Origin: Salinispora cortesiana
GTDB taxonomy: Bacteria; Actinomycetota; Actinomycetes; Mycobacteriales; Micromonosporaceae
NCBI RefSeq assembly: GCF_000484695.1
Contig: NZ_AXVR01000022.1
Location: forward strand, 1-64,000
Direction of reading: 5' to 3'
DNA: 64,000 nt
Shown here: in pieces, positions 35,263 through 44,091 of the stretch
How positions within the stretch are numbered: position 1 is the first letter of the stretch
Layout of the letters: every line of letters starts with the position of its first letter
Notes under the pieces: generated by a model
Databases searched by the model: none
What the model saw: the letters and a program-made list of their open reading frames with translations, nothing else
What the model was told of the DNA's origin: nothing
Made by a program: the position numbers and the translations under genes

Positions 35263-35352
35263 GCCTTCCGTGGAGTCAACAGTTCGGGCGAAGCGTTGAG
35301 TCGACGGTAGGGCGGTTCAGGGCTGCGACCTGAGTAGCGGGAGCCTGCCACG

Positions 35353-35396
35353 CATGGTTACGCCCCCACGCCACATGGCGTGGGGGCGTAACCATG
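35353..35396. terminator. Bidirectional terminator, perfect 20-bp stem
   Basis: CATGGTTACGCCCCCACGCC (35353-35372) is followed by ACAT and its exact reverse complement (35377-35396). It lies between the convergent nucleoside hydrolase and xerC genes. There is no T-tract, as is usual in GC-rich actinomycetes. Confidence 0.75.
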
Positions 35397-35411
35397 GGCG
35401 GGTCGTTCGGT

Positions 35412-36389
35412 TCACGCCCGGGGGTGAGCCTGCCCGTATACGGCCCGCAGCCGCTCGACCGACACGTGGGTGTAGATCTGGGTACTGGCCAGCGAGGAAT
35501 GCCCGAGGAACTCCTGCACCGCCCGCAGGTCCGCGCCGCCCTCCAACAAGTGGGTCGCTGCCGCGTGCCGCAGCCCGTGCGGGCTGGTCCGGGGCAAACC
35601 CGCCGCGGTCGCGTACCGGCCGACGATCCCCCGCGCGGTGGTCGGGTTGAGCCGGCCGCCCCGCGCCCCGAGCAGCAGCGCGTTTGCCGACCGAGCGCCG
35701 ACCAGCCGGGGGCGGCCGTGGCGGAGCCACACGTCGAGCGCCCGTTGCGCCGGGATTCCGTACGGCACGCTGCGTTCCCGGCCCCCTTTGCCGAAGACCC
35801 GGAGCACCCGCCGGCCCGGGTCCACGTCCGCGACGTCAAGCCCGCACGCCTCACTGACCCGGACCCCGGTCGCGTATAGCAGCTCCAGCAGCAGTTGGTC
35901 TCGCAGCCGGGCCGGGTCGGCGGCACCCGGCGGGATGCCATCGGTCGGCTGGTCCTGGGGCGCCGCGTGCGCCGCCGCCAACAGGGCAGCGGCCTGATCA
36001 ACCGGGAGTACGGCGGGTAGCTCCCGGTGGGCGCGGGGACTGGCCAGGCCGGCGGCGACGTCGGTGGGTAACCGGCCGTCGCGGTGCGCCCAGGTGCTGA
36101 AGGTGCGGGCCGCGGCGGATCTTCGGGCCAGGGTGGTCCGGGCGGCTCCCGTCGTGCGCTGCCGGGCCAGCCAGCTGCGGATCTGTGCCAGCGTGAGGTC
36201 AGCGGGAGTACGGGCTCCCGCCCGTACGGCGTGGTCGAGCAGGCTGATGACATCGGCGACGTACGCCCGGACGGTGTGGGTGGAGCGGCTCTGGACCTGC
36301 GCTAGCTGGGTCGCGAAGTCGTCCGCCGCCTCGCGTAGCGGCGCAGGCAGCGCCGCGTGCAGGGCCCGGGTCGCTTCGCCTCGCTTCAC
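35412..36389 (-). CDS. xerC: Tyrosine recombinase XerC
   Basis: This site-specific tyrosine recombinase of 325 residues, with XerD, resolves chromosome dimers at dif. The N-terminal SAM-like core-binding domain covers about residues 15-105. The catalytic domain carries Arg in YATGVRVSEACGL, Lys in FGKGGRERSVP, His-x-x-Arg in HGLRHAAATHLL, His in LGHSSLASTQ and the nucleophile Tyr in IYTHV. The GTG at 36389 is chosen because a 23-codon ORF ends on it with a GTGA overlap; GTG 36404 in the same frame is the alternative. It is last in yraN-comM-dprA-xerC. Confidence 0.92.
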   Translation of the reverse strand: MKRGEATRALHAALPAPLREAADDFATQLAQVQSRSTHTVRAYVADVISLLDHAVRAGARTPADLTLAQIRSWLARQRTTGAARTTLARRSAAARTFSTWAHRDGRLPTDVAAGLASPRAHRELPAVLPVDQAAALLAAAHAAPQDQPTDGIPPGAADPARLRDQLLLELLYATGVRVSEACGLDVADVDPGRRVLRVFGKGGRERSVPYGIPAQRALDVWLRHGRPRLVGARSANALLLGARGGRLNPTTARGIVGRYATAAGLPRTSPHGLRHAAATHLLEGGADLRAVQEFLGHSSLASTQIYTHVSVERLRAVYGQAHPRA

Positions 36390-36457
36390 CGGCCGGCCTC
36401 GCACCAGCTGGTGGCCCGGCCCGGCGGGCCGAAGGTGAGCTGCTTGTCGGCGTGCAC
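36386..36457 (-). CDS. Leaderless micro-ORF (23 aa) coupled to xerC
   Basis: On the minus strand TAGGCT at 36469-36464 is followed 6 nt later by a GTG at 36457. This opens a 23-codon frame that starts VHADKQLTFGPP and ends CEAGR. Its TGA overlaps the xerC GTG by 4 nt (GTGA at 36389-36386). The three coincidences (box spacing, open frame, stop-start overlap) suggest a translated leader peptide that feeds ribosomes to xerC. No function is known. The peptide contains a single Cys and no hydrophobic segment. Confidence 0.5.
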   Translation of the reverse strand: MHADKQLTFGPPGRATSWCEAGR

Positions 36458-36463
36458 TCGATC

Positions 36464-36469
36464 AGCCTA
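36464..36469 (-). promoter_or_regulatory. Candidate -10 box for the xerC leader ORF
   Basis: TAGGCT on the minus strand ends 6 nt before the micro-ORF GTG. This implies a promoter for xerC separate from dprA. Confidence 0.5.
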
Positions 36470-36529
36470 CGGGCGCCTTGCACAGTGTCTATGGGGCGTC
36501 GCCAGGCAGGGCCGGCCGCTGCGGCCCCG

Positions 36530-36582
36530 ACGGCTCCTGAAGCATCAACGGCTCCTGCAGTATCACGGTTCCTGCCGCGTCA
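36530..36582. repeat. 18-bp degenerate tandem repeats at the dprA stop
   Basis: ACGGCTCCTGAAGCATCA (36530-36547), ACGGCTCCTGCAGTATC (36548-36564) and ACGGTTCCTGCCGCGTCA (36565-36582) follow one another. The dprA stop codon (36563-36565) lies inside the array, so the repeats may have altered the C-terminus. Confidence 0.6.
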
Positions 36583-37837
36583 ACGGGGGCGAGAGCGCGT
36601 ATCCGTCGCCGCGTCGGCTGACCAGGCCCAGCTCCTCGAGGAGGGCCAGCTTGCGCAGCGCTGTCCGGGCCCCGACCCCGGACCGGGCGGCGATGTCGTC
36701 AACTCCGCGTACGCCCCGCCGGGGTAGTGCCTCCAGCACCATCGTGGACTCGTCGTCGAGCTGGTCCCGTACCCGGGCCGGACCCCGGACCGGTGGTGCC
36801 AGGTCCCCGCCGATGCGACCCACCTCCTCGAGGACCTGCGCGGGGGAGATGACCAGCCGGGCTTCCGGGTGCTGCCGAAGCAACTCGTGCGCCCCGACGG
36901 ACATGGTGGAGGTGACCGGGCCGGGCACCACCATGGCCGGCCGGGCGATCGCCAGGGCCCGGTGCATGGTCTGGGTCGCTCCGCTGCGGGCGGTGGCCTC
37001 GACCAGTACGCTACCCCGGGTCGCCGCGGCGATCACCCGGTTGCGGATCAGGAACCGGGGCCGCAGCGGATCTGCTCCCGGTATCCACTCGCTGACCAGC
37101 AGCCCGGTGTCGGCGATCCGGTCGAAGAGGGCGGTGTTGCCCGTCGGGTACGGCCGGTCCAGGCCGCAGGCGAGCACGGAGACGGTCAGCCCGCCGGCGG
37201 TCAGCGCTCCCCGGTGCGCGGCGGCGTCGATACCGAACGCCCCGCCCGAGACGACCGTCCAACCCCGTTCGGCCAGTCCGTACGCCAGCTCGGTGCTCAC
37301 GTGGAGGCCGTAGCCGGTCGCGGCCCGGGCACCCACCACCGCGACCGACCGGTCCAGCGTCTCGGCCAGGGGGTGCCCGCCCCGCACCCAGAAGCAGAGC
37401 GGTGGGGCGGTCTCCCGGTCGACCCGGCGGGTCGAACCCGCCAGCACGAGGCGGCGTAGGTCGGCGACGGGCCATGGCCACTCGTCGTCGGCCGGCGTCA
37501 CCAGCCGGGCGCCGAGGCGGTCGGCGCGCTCCATCGCCTCCGCGGCTACCGCCAGCGGGTCTCCGGCCGAGAGTCGGGCGGCCACGGTTTGCCGCAGGGC
37601 CTCCTCGGGGGCGCCGCCCTCCCGTAGCAGGGTCAGCGCGCCAACCGCGCCGTGCTGCTTGACCAGACTGAAGACGGACCGGTTGTCCGGCTCGGCGATC
37701 CAGGTCAGCGCCACCCGAGCGAGGCGGTCGGCGTCGAGCGCCGCTGCGGGCCGGTCCCCCGTCGGGTGTCGCATCCCGGCCGGCTCGGGACTTCCCACCG
37801 CCCCGGAGCCCTCGCCGGCCGCTCCCCCGGCGGTCAC
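36563..37837 (-). CDS. dprA: DNA-processing protein DprA
   Basis: This 424-residue DprA/Smf protein binds single-stranded DNA and loads RecA during transformation or recombination. The GTG at 37837 has GGGGAG 7 nt upstream and sits 19 bp after the comM stop. The longer open frame upstream is a shadow of comM. The Rossmann-like core has VAVVGARAATGYGLHVS, VVSGGAFGIDAAAHRGAL, CGLDRPYPTGNTALFDRI and FLIRNRVIAA. A C-terminal winged-helix domain follows after about residue 350 (TMVLEALPRRGVRGVDDIA). It is co-oriented with comM and yraN. Confidence 0.93.
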   Translation of the reverse strand: MTAGGAAGEGSGAVGSPEPAGMRHPTGDRPAAALDADRLARVALTWIAEPDNRSVFSLVKQHGAVGALTLLREGGAPEEALRQTVAARLSAGDPLAVAAEAMERADRLGARLVTPADDEWPWPVADLRRLVLAGSTRRVDRETAPPLCFWVRGGHPLAETLDRSVAVVGARAATGYGLHVSTELAYGLAERGWTVVSGGAFGIDAAAHRGALTAGGLTVSVLACGLDRPYPTGNTALFDRIADTGLLVSEWIPGADPLRPRFLIRNRVIAAATRGSVLVEATARSGATQTMHRALAIARPAMVVPGPVTSTMSVGAHELLRQHPEARLVISPAQVLEEVGRIGGDLAPPVRGPARVRDQLDDESTMVLEALPRRGVRGVDDIAARSGVGARTALRKLALLEELGLVSRRGDGYALSPPLTRQEP

Positions 37838-37856
37838 CGTGCCGCTCCCCAGGGGT

Positions 37857-39377
37857 TCACAGCGCCTCCCCGGTGCGCAGGCCGATCGCCTCTCGGACGT
37901 CCTCAGCGTCGGGGCGCTGCCGACCGTCCAGGTCGGCGATCGTCCACGCCAACCGGAGGACCCGGTCGAAGCCCCGGGCCGAGAGTGATCCCCGGTCGAG
38001 CCGAGCACGTAGCTCCCGGAGGTCCGGGCCGGGCAGGCACCAGGGCGGCCGCCGCAGCACCGGCCCGGGTAGTTCGGCGTTACTCCGCTGGCCGAGGCGG
38101 GACCAGCGGTCGAGGGCCGCCGCGCGGGCCGCCGCGACCCGGGCGGCCACCACGGTGGACGACTCGCCACCGGAGCTCACCTGCATCAGCTCGGCGGCGC
38201 GTATCGGCCGCACCGTCACCTGGATGTCGACCCGGTCGAGGAGCGGGCCGGAGAGGCGGCCGAGGTAGCGGCGTCGGGCGAGCGGGGTGCAGTCACAGGA
38301 GATGTCCCCGGCCGGCTTGGCGCAGGGACAGGGGTTGGCGGCCAGGACGAGCTGCACCCGGGCCGGGTATTCGGCGGTGCCTCGGGAGCGGGCCAACCGG
38401 ACCCGGCCGTGCTCGAGTGGCTGCCGGAGGGCGTCGAGAGCGCGCCTATCGAATTCGGGAACTTCATCGAGCAGCAGTACGCCCCGGTGGGCCAGGGACA
38501 CCGCGCCGGGGCGGGCGAAGCCGGAGCCACCACCGACCAACGCCGAGACCGTGGCGGTGTGGTGCGGCGCCTGGAACGGTGGTCGTCGGATCAACTGCCC
38601 ACCGGAGGGCATCAGGCCGGCGATCGAGTGCAGCGACGTCACCTCCATCGCGGCATCGTCGGGCAGCTCGGGCAGAACCGACGGGAGCCGTTCGGCGAGC
38701 ATGGTCTTGCCGGCGCCGGGCGGGCCGAGTAGGGCGAGGTGGTGGCCGCCGGCGGCGGCGATCTCCAGGGCGCGCCGGCCCAGACTCTGGCCGGCGATGT
38801 CGGCCAGGTCGAGGGTGGGGGTGGGGTCCGCCCGGGTGGCCTGGGGCGGCTGCGGCAGGGGGGTGCCGTCGGTGAGGAAGGCGGCCAGCTGGCGGAGGCT
38901 GCGGACGGGGTGGACCTGGATGCTGGGGATCATGCCCGCCTCGGTGGCGTTGTCGAGGGGAACGACCACCCGGTGGTGGCCGGCGCGGGCCGCCGCGGCG
39001 ACCATGGGCAGCGCGCCGCGGACGGGACGGACGGTGCCGTCCAGGCCCAGCTCGCCGAGGAGCACCACCTGATCCAGCGGGGCCAGCGGTAGCTCCCCGG
39101 CGCTGCCCAGCACCGCTACCGCGATCGCGAGGTCGAAGCTGGAGCCGTGTTTGGGCAGGGTGGCGGGGAGCAGGTTGATGGTGATCCGGCGGTTGGGCCA
39201 GGACCGACCGGAGTTGACCACCGCGGCCCGGACGCGGTCACGCGCTTCGTGTAGGGCGGTGTCCGGTAGGCCGGTGATCGCCACGGTGGGCAGGCCGGGC
39301 GCGAGGTCGGCTTCGACCTGCAGCACATGCCCGGTGACCCCGACCAGGCCGACGCAGCGGACCCGGGCGTAGCTCAT
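37857..39377 (-). CDS. comM: Mg-chelatase-like AAA+ ATPase ComM (YifB)
   Basis: This 506-residue YifB/ComM protein is an AAA+ helicase that promotes branch migration during uptake-dependent recombination. The N-terminal ChlI-like domain begins SYARVRCVGLVGVTGHVLQV and contains LPTVAITGLPDTALHEA. Walker A is LLGPPGAGKTMLAERLP and Walker B is GVLLLDEVPEFDRRALDAL. A C-terminal Mg-chelatase domain carries a zinc-like Cys pair in NPCPCAKPAGDISCDC. It is located between yraN and dprA as in most actinobacteria. Confidence 0.94.
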   Translation of the reverse strand: MSYARVRCVGLVGVTGHVLQVEADLAPGLPTVAITGLPDTALHEARDRVRAAVVNSGRSWPNRRITINLLPATLPKHGSSFDLAIAVAVLGSAGELPLAPLDQVVLLGELGLDGTVRPVRGALPMVAAAARAGHHRVVVPLDNATEAGMIPSIQVHPVRSLRQLAAFLTDGTPLPQPPQATRADPTPTLDLADIAGQSLGRRALEIAAAGGHHLALLGPPGAGKTMLAERLPSVLPELPDDAAMEVTSLHSIAGLMPSGGQLIRRPPFQAPHHTATVSALVGGGSGFARPGAVSLAHRGVLLLDEVPEFDRRALDALRQPLEHGRVRLARSRGTAEYPARVQLVLAANPCPCAKPAGDISCDCTPLARRRYLGRLSGPLLDRVDIQVTVRPIRAAELMQVSSGGESSTVVAARVAAARAAALDRWSRLGQRSNAELPGPVLRRPPWCLPGPDLRELRARLDRGSLSARGFDRVLRLAWTIADLDGRQRPDAEDVREAIGLRTGEAL

Positions 39378-39392
39378 CGGTGCGATCCCATG

Positions 39393-39749
39393 TCAGAAGG
39401 CCCCTTTCAGGTGCTCGACACGGGGCGGGCCACCGGCGAGGCGGATGGAGAGCACGTCGAAGCGCACCTCGTCGGCCCGGGTGCCGGTCTCGGCGAGCCA
39501 GCGGGCGGCGAGGAGACGTAGCCGGCGGGCCTTGGTGCCGGTCACGGCCGCGGTGGGGGTGCCGAAGGTGTCGGTGCGCCGGGTTTTGACCTCGCAGATG
39601 GCGAGGACCGGGCCGTCCCAGGCGATGATGTCGATCTCGCCGTGCGGGCAGCGCCAGTTGCGGGCCACCGGCTGTAGCCCCGCCGTGATCAGGTGTCGGA
39701 GGGCGCAGCGTTCCCCGTATGCGCCCACCGCCCGGTTGTGTCTGCTCAT
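39393..39749 (-). CDS. yraN: UPF0102 nuclease-fold protein YraN
   Basis: This 118-residue UPF0102 protein has a PD-(D/E)XK-like endonuclease fold. From the ATG at 39749 it begins MSRHNRAVGAYGERCALRHL. The putative catalytic residues are in GEIDIIAWDG (Asp) and LAICEVKTRRTDTFG (ExK). The longer open frame to 39842 adds a Pro/Arg-rich stretch and is unlikely. The biochemical role is unproven. It is the first gene of yraN-comM-dprA-xerC on the minus strand. Confidence 0.9.
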   Translation of the reverse strand: MSRHNRAVGAYGERCALRHLITAGLQPVARNWRCPHGEIDIIAWDGPVLAICEVKTRRTDTFGTPTAAVTGTKARRLRLLAARWLAETGTRADEVRFDVLSIRLAGGPPRVEHLKGAF

Positions 39750-40056
39750 GCCCGGCACGGTGCCGGGGTCGGCTCCGCGTCGTGGTCCGGGCGGGGCGTG
39801 CCTGTGGACGACGGGGGCGCCTGTGGACGCACGGACGATCAAGCTTCCGCCGTGCTAAGGGCGATGATCAAGCTTCCACCGAGCCAAGGAGGTCGCCTTC
39901 GGCGGCGATTGTGGACTACACCGGGGGTTGGAGTGGATCACCTCGCCAAACACGGAGAGTGATGATCGGATGACCAAAGATTGGCGGGTTGATGCAGGCC
40001 GGGGGGGGGCTACCCGGCGAATGGCGTCCGGGCATTCGGTCGCATACGGTGCCGAC
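39750..40056. other. Intergenic region between yraN and the membrane-protein gene
   Basis: This divergent spacer is about 305 bp. A 12-bp direct repeat GATCAAGCTTCC occurs near 39837 and again near 39868, each followed by a related stretch. A candidate leaderless promoter box for the plus-strand gene lies at 40045. This would be one end of the putative inverted segment. Confidence 0.5.
40045..40050 (+). promoter_or_regulatory. Candidate -10 box, leaderless membrane-protein gene
   Basis: TACGGT ends 6 nt before the GTG at 40057. Confidence 0.45.
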
Positions 40057-40953
40057 GTGGACGGACGACGGAGTTTCACTGAAGATCAGGAGTCGCGTTG
40101 GTACCACGACGATCGGGAGCGGGGTTATCAGGAGTCGACGTGGCGGGGTGAGAGCCGCTACAGCGAGGGGGACCCTCGGGGCCCCGAGCAGGGTGGCGGG
40201 GAGAGCCGGTACGGGGACTTCGGCGACGGGCGGGGAGGGCTCGGCGGCCCGGAGGACTCCGGTGCGTTTCGGACCAGCGAGGACGACTCCGGACGTTTCA
40301 GCGCCACGGGTGCGTACGGCGACGCCCGGTCCGAGACCGAGGGCTACCGGGCGAGCCGCTCGCGGCGTGCTGCCGATCCGGAGAGCACCGGTGACTCCGC
40401 TACGGACCGGCCGGGGCGGCGCTCGCGGGAGGCACGTGACCAACTCTCGGCCTCCAGCGCGGACGCGTTCGGTGGAGCCGGCCCGGTCGCGGAGCCGGGG
40501 CGGCCGGGCGCGCTGGGCGGATACCCGATCGTGGAGCCGAACCGCCCCGCCGACGAGGCGGTGAACCCGTTGGAGCAGCCGACCGGAGCGATGCCGCCGG
40601 TCGGTCCGCGCGCTGAGCTGTCGCCCGCGGCGACGCCGGCTCCCCCCGCGAGCGACGGTGTCTATCGCACGCGCCGCCCGGCGTTGGCGGTGATCTTTGC
40701 GGTCCTGGTGCTGGTCTTCGAGGTGCCGGCGCTGCGGGTGCTGCTGGACGGGTTGACCGGGGAGCTGGCGGTGGCGAACGTGCTGGCCGGGATGTTCCTT
40801 GTCGGCGGGGTGCCGATCTTCGCCGTCGGCCTGTACGGGCTGCGTGCCGGTGGGCTGTCGTTGGCGGATGGCCGCGGTTGGCTGCGTCCGCCGACGGCCC
40901 ATCTCACCGCCGGCCTGGTGCTCTTCGTGGCGGCGGCGCTCGCGGTCGGCTGA
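40057..40953 (+). CDS. Membrane protein with long disordered N-terminus
   Basis: This 298-residue protein is read from the GTG at 40057; the frame is open to 39928, but that stretch lacks a start signal. Residues 1-200 are hydrophilic and Gly/Arg/Glu/Ser-rich, with short repeats such as [10 protein letters not shown] and [11 protein letters not shown], and are probably disordered in the cytoplasm. Residues about 205-298 contain three hydrophobic segments: [19 protein letters not shown], a helix around [19 protein letters not shown], and [19 protein letters not shown] do not recognise the family. It sits directly upstream of the rpsB promoter region, and no operon partner is evident. Confidence 0.75.
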   Translation: MDGRRSFTEDQESRWYHDDRERGYQESTWRGESRYSEGDPRGPEQGGGESRYGDFGDGRGGLGGPEDSGAFRTSEDDSGRFSATGAYGDARSETEGYRASRSRRAADPESTGDSATDRPGRRSREARDQLSASSADAFGGAGPVAEPGRPGALGGYPIVEPNRPADEAVNPLEQPTGAMPPVGPRAELSPAATPAPPASDGVYRTRRPALAVIFAVLVLVFEVPALRVLLDGLTGELAVANVLAGMFLVGGVPIFAVGLYGLRAGGLSLADGRGWLRPPTAHLTAGLVLFVAAALAVG

Positions 40954-41340
40954 TCCGCCGGTCGGGCTGGCTGCCGGTCAACCCTGGTCCGGCAGCCAGC
41001 CGACGCGGGCGGGCCTGTCCAGCCAACCCGGGCCGCTAACCCGGCCCACCCGGGCCCACCCGGCCCACCCGGCCAACGCCGGTCCGGCCGCGTTGGGGCC
41101 TACGACAATCCCGGCGTTGCGGCCCTTACTCCCGAAGGCGGGGTTAGCGGGTGGTGGCGTACACTGGTCGACTGGCGACCGCCTTGCGCGGTCGACCTCG
41201 CGCGCCCTCTCCGCGGCTTGCCGTGGGGCGGCGGCTCCCTGGTCCCGACCTTCTGGGTTGGGCCCACCACGGCCGACGACCGGGCGCCAGGACGCCCAGC
41301 CGCCGGCCGGGCGGAACAACCAGGGATGCAAGGAGTAACC
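40954..41340. other. rpsB upstream region
   Basis: This region of about 385 bp contains 10-11-bp tandem GGCCCACCC units around 41040-41085, a TACACT -10 candidate at 41160 and a roughly 175-nt leader. The leader has two small hairpins just before rpsB (GGGCG-CCAGGA-CGCCC from 41282 and CCGCC-GGCC-GGGCGG from about 41300). These could support S2 autoregulation, but no leader family was recognised. Confidence 0.5.
41160..41165 (+). promoter_or_regulatory. Candidate -10 box for rpsB
   Basis: TACACT lies about 175 nt upstream of rpsB. It is a close match to the actinobacterial housekeeping -10 consensus; the -35 is not clear. Confidence 0.45.
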
Positions 41341-42186
41341 ATGGCCGTCGTGACCATGCGCCAGCTGCTCGAGAGTGGTGTCCACTTCGGGCACCAGACC
41401 CGGCGCTGGAACCCGAAGATGAAGCGCTTCATCTTCACCGAGCGCAACGGTATCTACATCATCGACCTGCGCCAGACCCTCGACTACATCGAGAAGGCCT
41501 ACGAGTTCGTGCGCGGGACGGTCGCCGAGGGGGGCAGCATCCTCTTCGTTGGGACCAAGAAGCAGGCGCAGGAGGCGATCGCCGAGCAGGCGACCCGCGT
41601 CGGTCAGCCGTTCGTCAACCACCGCTGGCTCGGCGGCATGCTGACCAACTTCCAGACGGTGTACAAGCGGCTCCAGCGGATGAAGGAGCTGGAGGCCCTC
41701 GGTGACCTGAGTGGCACCGCGGCCGGCTACACCAAGAAGGAGACGCTGCAGCTCAACCGCGAGAAGGGGAAGCTGTCGCGTACCCTCGGGGGTCTGCGGG
41801 ACATGCAGAAGCTCCCGGCCGCGATCTGGGTGGTCGACACGAAGAAGGAGCACATCGCCGTTGACGAGGCCCGCAAGCTGGGCATCCCGGTCATCGCGGT
41901 GCTCGACACCAACTGTGACCCGGACGAGGTCGACTACCCCATTCCGGGTAACGACGACGCGATCCGCTCGGCGGAGCTGCTGACCAAGGTTGTGGCTGCC
42001 GCCGTCGCCGACGGCCTGATCGCCCGCTCCGGCCGCCGTCGGGGCACCGACGAGAAGCCGGAGGCGGGGGTCGCCACCGACGAGCCGCTGGCCGAGTGGG
42101 AGCGCGAGCTGCTCGAGGAGCCGAAGAAGACCGACGAGCAGCCGGCGAAGACTGACGAGCAGCCGGCGGCAGCCGCCGCGGAGTGA
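41341..42186 (+). CDS. rpsB: 30S ribosomal protein S2
   Basis: This 281-residue S2 is read from the ATG at 41341 with AAGGAG close upstream. It starts [19 protein letters not shown]. Conserved parts include [36 protein letters not shown] and [18 protein letters not shown]. The C-terminus is extended by an acidic tail with two KTDEQPA repeats, as in other high-GC actinobacteria. A hairpin separates it from tsf. The rpsB-tsf-pyrH-frr order is standard. Confidence 0.98.
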   Translation: MAVVTMRQLLESGVHFGHQTRRWNPKMKRFIFTERNGIYIIDLRQTLDYIEKAYEFVRGTVAEGGSILFVGTKKQAQEAIAEQATRVGQPFVNHRWLGGMLTNFQTVYKRLQRMKELEALGDLSGTAAGYTKKETLQLNREKGKLSRTLGGLRDMQKLPAAIWVVDTKKEHIAVDEARKLGIPVIAVLDTNCDPDEVDYPIPGNDDAIRSAELLTKVVAAAVADGLIARSGRRRGTDEKPEAGVATDEPLAEWERELLEEPKKTDEQPAKTDEQPAAAAAE

Positions 42187-42197
42187 CCGCCTGCCCG

Positions 42198-42217
42198 CCC
42201 CGGCCGTTCGGCCGGGG
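42198..42217 (+). terminator. Hairpin between rpsB and tsf
   Basis: CCCCGGCC (42198-42205) pairs with GGCCGGGG (42210-42217) around GTTC. It is likely a partial terminator or attenuator that sets the S2 to EF-Ts ratio. Confidence 0.6.
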
Positions 42218-42275
42218 CCCGGGTACATCGTCATCCAGACCACCCACCCGCAGTCTCACCACTGAAGAGAGAGTC

Positions 42276-43103
42276 ATGTCCAACTTCACCGCCGCGGATG
42301 TCAAGAAGCTCCGCGACCTCACCGGCGCCGGCATGATGGACAGCAAGAAGGCGTTGACCGAGGCCGAGGGCGACTTCGACAAGGCCGTCGAGGTTCTGCG
42401 CGTCAAGGGCGCCAAGGATGTCGGCAAGCGGGCTGGCCGGACCGCCGCCAACGGCTTGGTCGCGCACTCCGGCAACGCCCTGCTGGAGCTGAACTGCGAG
42501 ACGGACTTCGTCGCCAAGACCGACAGCTTTGTCGCGCTGGCCCAGCAGCTGGTCGAGCACGGCGAGCGCACCGGCGTGAGCAACGCCGAGGAGCTGCTGG
42601 CCAGCGAGATCGACGGCAAGGGCGTCGCCGAGCTGGTTCAGGAGCAGTCCGCCAAGATCGGCGAGAAGCTGGTGCTGAACCGGTTCGCGAAGCTGGACGG
42701 CACCGTCGCGGTCTACCTGCACCGCAAGGCGCAGGATCTGCCCCCGGCCGTCGGCGTGTTGGTGCAGTACACCGGCAAGACCGATGAGGCGGGTGACGCC
42801 GACGCGCGCGGTGTGGCGATGCAGATCGCCGCGATGCGCCCGCAGTACCTGAGCCGGGACGAGGTGCCGGCGGAGGTCGTCGAGTCCGAGCGGCGCATCG
42901 CCGAGCAGACCGCCCGGGAGGAGAACAAGCCCGAGGCGGCGCTGCCGAAGATCATCGAGGGTCGGGTGAACTCCTTCTTCAAGGACTTCGTCCTGCTGGA
43001 GCAGGCGTCGGTCACCGACAACAAGAAGCCGGTGCGGCAGGTTCTGGCCGAGGCCGGTGTTGAGGTCACCCGCTTCGTCCGGTTCGAGGTCGGCCAGGCC
43101 TGA
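42276..43103 (+). CDS. tsf: Elongation factor Ts
   Basis: This 275-residue nucleotide exchange factor for EF-Tu is read from the ATG at 42276 ([19 protein letters not shown]). The N-terminal UBA-like domain includes [19 protein letters not shown]. The core contains the TDFVAKTD motif in [17 protein letters not shown], which contacts EF-Tu. The C-terminal subdomain ends [12 protein letters not shown]. It follows rpsB as usual. The open frame upstream of the ATG is the rpsB-tsf spacer. Confidence 0.98.
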   Translation: MSNFTAADVKKLRDLTGAGMMDSKKALTEAEGDFDKAVEVLRVKGAKDVGKRAGRTAANGLVAHSGNALLELNCETDFVAKTDSFVALAQQLVEHGERTGVSNAEELLASEIDGKGVAELVQEQSAKIGEKLVLNRFAKLDGTVAVYLHRKAQDLPPAVGVLVQYTGKTDEAGDADARGVAMQIAAMRPQYLSRDEVPAEVVESERRIAEQTAREENKPEAALPKIIEGRVNSFFKDFVLLEQASVTDNKKPVRQVLAEAGVEVTRFVRFEVGQA

Positions 43104-43110
43104 GCCGAGC

Positions 43111-43132
43111 CCGAGCGCTTGCCGGCGCTCGG
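43111..43132 (+). terminator. Terminator after tsf
   Basis: CCGAGCGC (43111-43118) pairs perfectly with GCGCTCGG (43125-43132) over TTGCCG, 8 bp after the tsf stop. Confidence 0.65.
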
Positions 43133-43144
43133 GACGGGAACGTG

Positions 43145-43192
43145 GACGAGGAGGTCGCCGGTGTACGTGTCAAGCACCGCGGCCTCCTCGTC
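43145..43192. other. Two-tier hairpin between tsf and pyrH
   Basis: An outer stem GACGAGGAGG/CCTCCTCGTC (43145-43154 with 43183-43192) encloses an inner CGGTG/CACCG stem (43159-43163 with 43175-43179). It could be a second terminator or a structured RNA in the leader of pyrH. Confidence 0.5.
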
Positions 43193-43195
43193 ACA

Positions 43196-43201
43196 TAGGG
43201 T
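43196..43201 (+). promoter_or_regulatory. Candidate -10 box for pyrH
   Basis: TAGGGT lies directly after the tsf/pyrH hairpins and about 55 nt before the pyrH start. Confidence 0.35.
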
Positions 43202-43255
43202 CGGTGGCGGCAATTCGCGGCGTGTGGGGCGTACGCATGGTGAAGGGCGGGGAGG

Positions 43256-44023
43256 ATGACACAGGTTGTGAGTGACCGGAGTCTGCTGGCGGAGGATCCG
43301 ACGGCGCCGCCTCCTGGCCGCGCGCGTCGGGTGGTGCTGAAGCTCTCCGGCGAGGTGTTCGGCGGGGGCGCGATCGGTGTCGACCCCGATGTTGTTCAGG
43401 CCATCGCCCAGCAGATCGCGACCGTGGTCCGCCGCGGGGTGCAGGTCTCGGTGGTGGTCGGTGGCGGCAACTTCTTCCGGGGCGCCGAGTTGCAGAAGCG
43501 GGGGATGGACCGGGCCCGGGCCGACTACATGGGCATGCTCGGTACGGTGATGAACTGCCTCGCCCTCCAGGACTTTCTGGAGAAGGAGGGCATCGAGACC
43601 CGGGTGCAGAGCGCCATCACGATGGCCCAGGTCGCCGAGTCCTACATTCCGCTGCGCGCCATCCGGCACCTGGAGAAGGGGCGGGTGGTGATCTTCGGGG
43701 CCGGCGCTGGCATGCCGTACTTCTCCACCGACACCGTCGCCGCGCAGCGTGCCCTGGAGATCCGCGCCGATGTGGTGCTGATGAGCAAGAACGGGGTGGA
43801 CGGCGTCTACACGGCGGATCCGCGGATCGACTCGACCGCCAGCAAGTTCGACTCGATCACCTTCTCTGAGGTGCTTCGTCGTAACCTGCGGGTCGCCGAC
43901 GCCGCCGCGTTCAGCCTCTGCATGGAGAACGGCCTGCCGATGTTGGTCTTCGGCGCCCAGGGCGACGACACCATTACCCGGGCCGTGGGGGGCGACAGGA
44001 TCGGCACCCTGATCACCACCTGA
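43256..44023 (+). CDS. pyrH: UMP kinase
   Basis: This 255-residue hexameric amino-acid-kinase-fold enzyme phosphorylates UMP to [18 protein letters not shown] starts the nucleotide-binding fold near residue 24. [37 protein letters not shown] and [14 protein letters not shown] are conserved. The first 20 residues are a non-conserved extension. The ATG at 43256 has GGGGAGG immediately adjacent, and a GTG at 43268 would have better spacing. It precedes frr, as in nearly all bacteria of this group. Confidence 0.96.
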   Translation: MTQVVSDRSLLAEDPTAPPPGRARRVVLKLSGEVFGGGAIGVDPDVVQAIAQQIATVVRRGVQVSVVVGGGNFFRGAELQKRGMDRARADYMGMLGTVMNCLALQDFLEKEGIETRVQSAITMAQVAESYIPLRAIRHLEKGRVVIFGAGAGMPYFSTDTVAAQRALEIRADVVLMSKNGVDGVYTADPRIDSTASKFDSITFSEVLRRNLRVADAAAFSLCMENGLPMLVFGAQGDDTITRAVGGDRIGTLITT

Positions 44024-44091
44024 GCGGTTCGACCTCGACGGTCCTCCGACCCGACCAGCCACGACGAGCATAGAAGGAGGCGAGGAGAACG

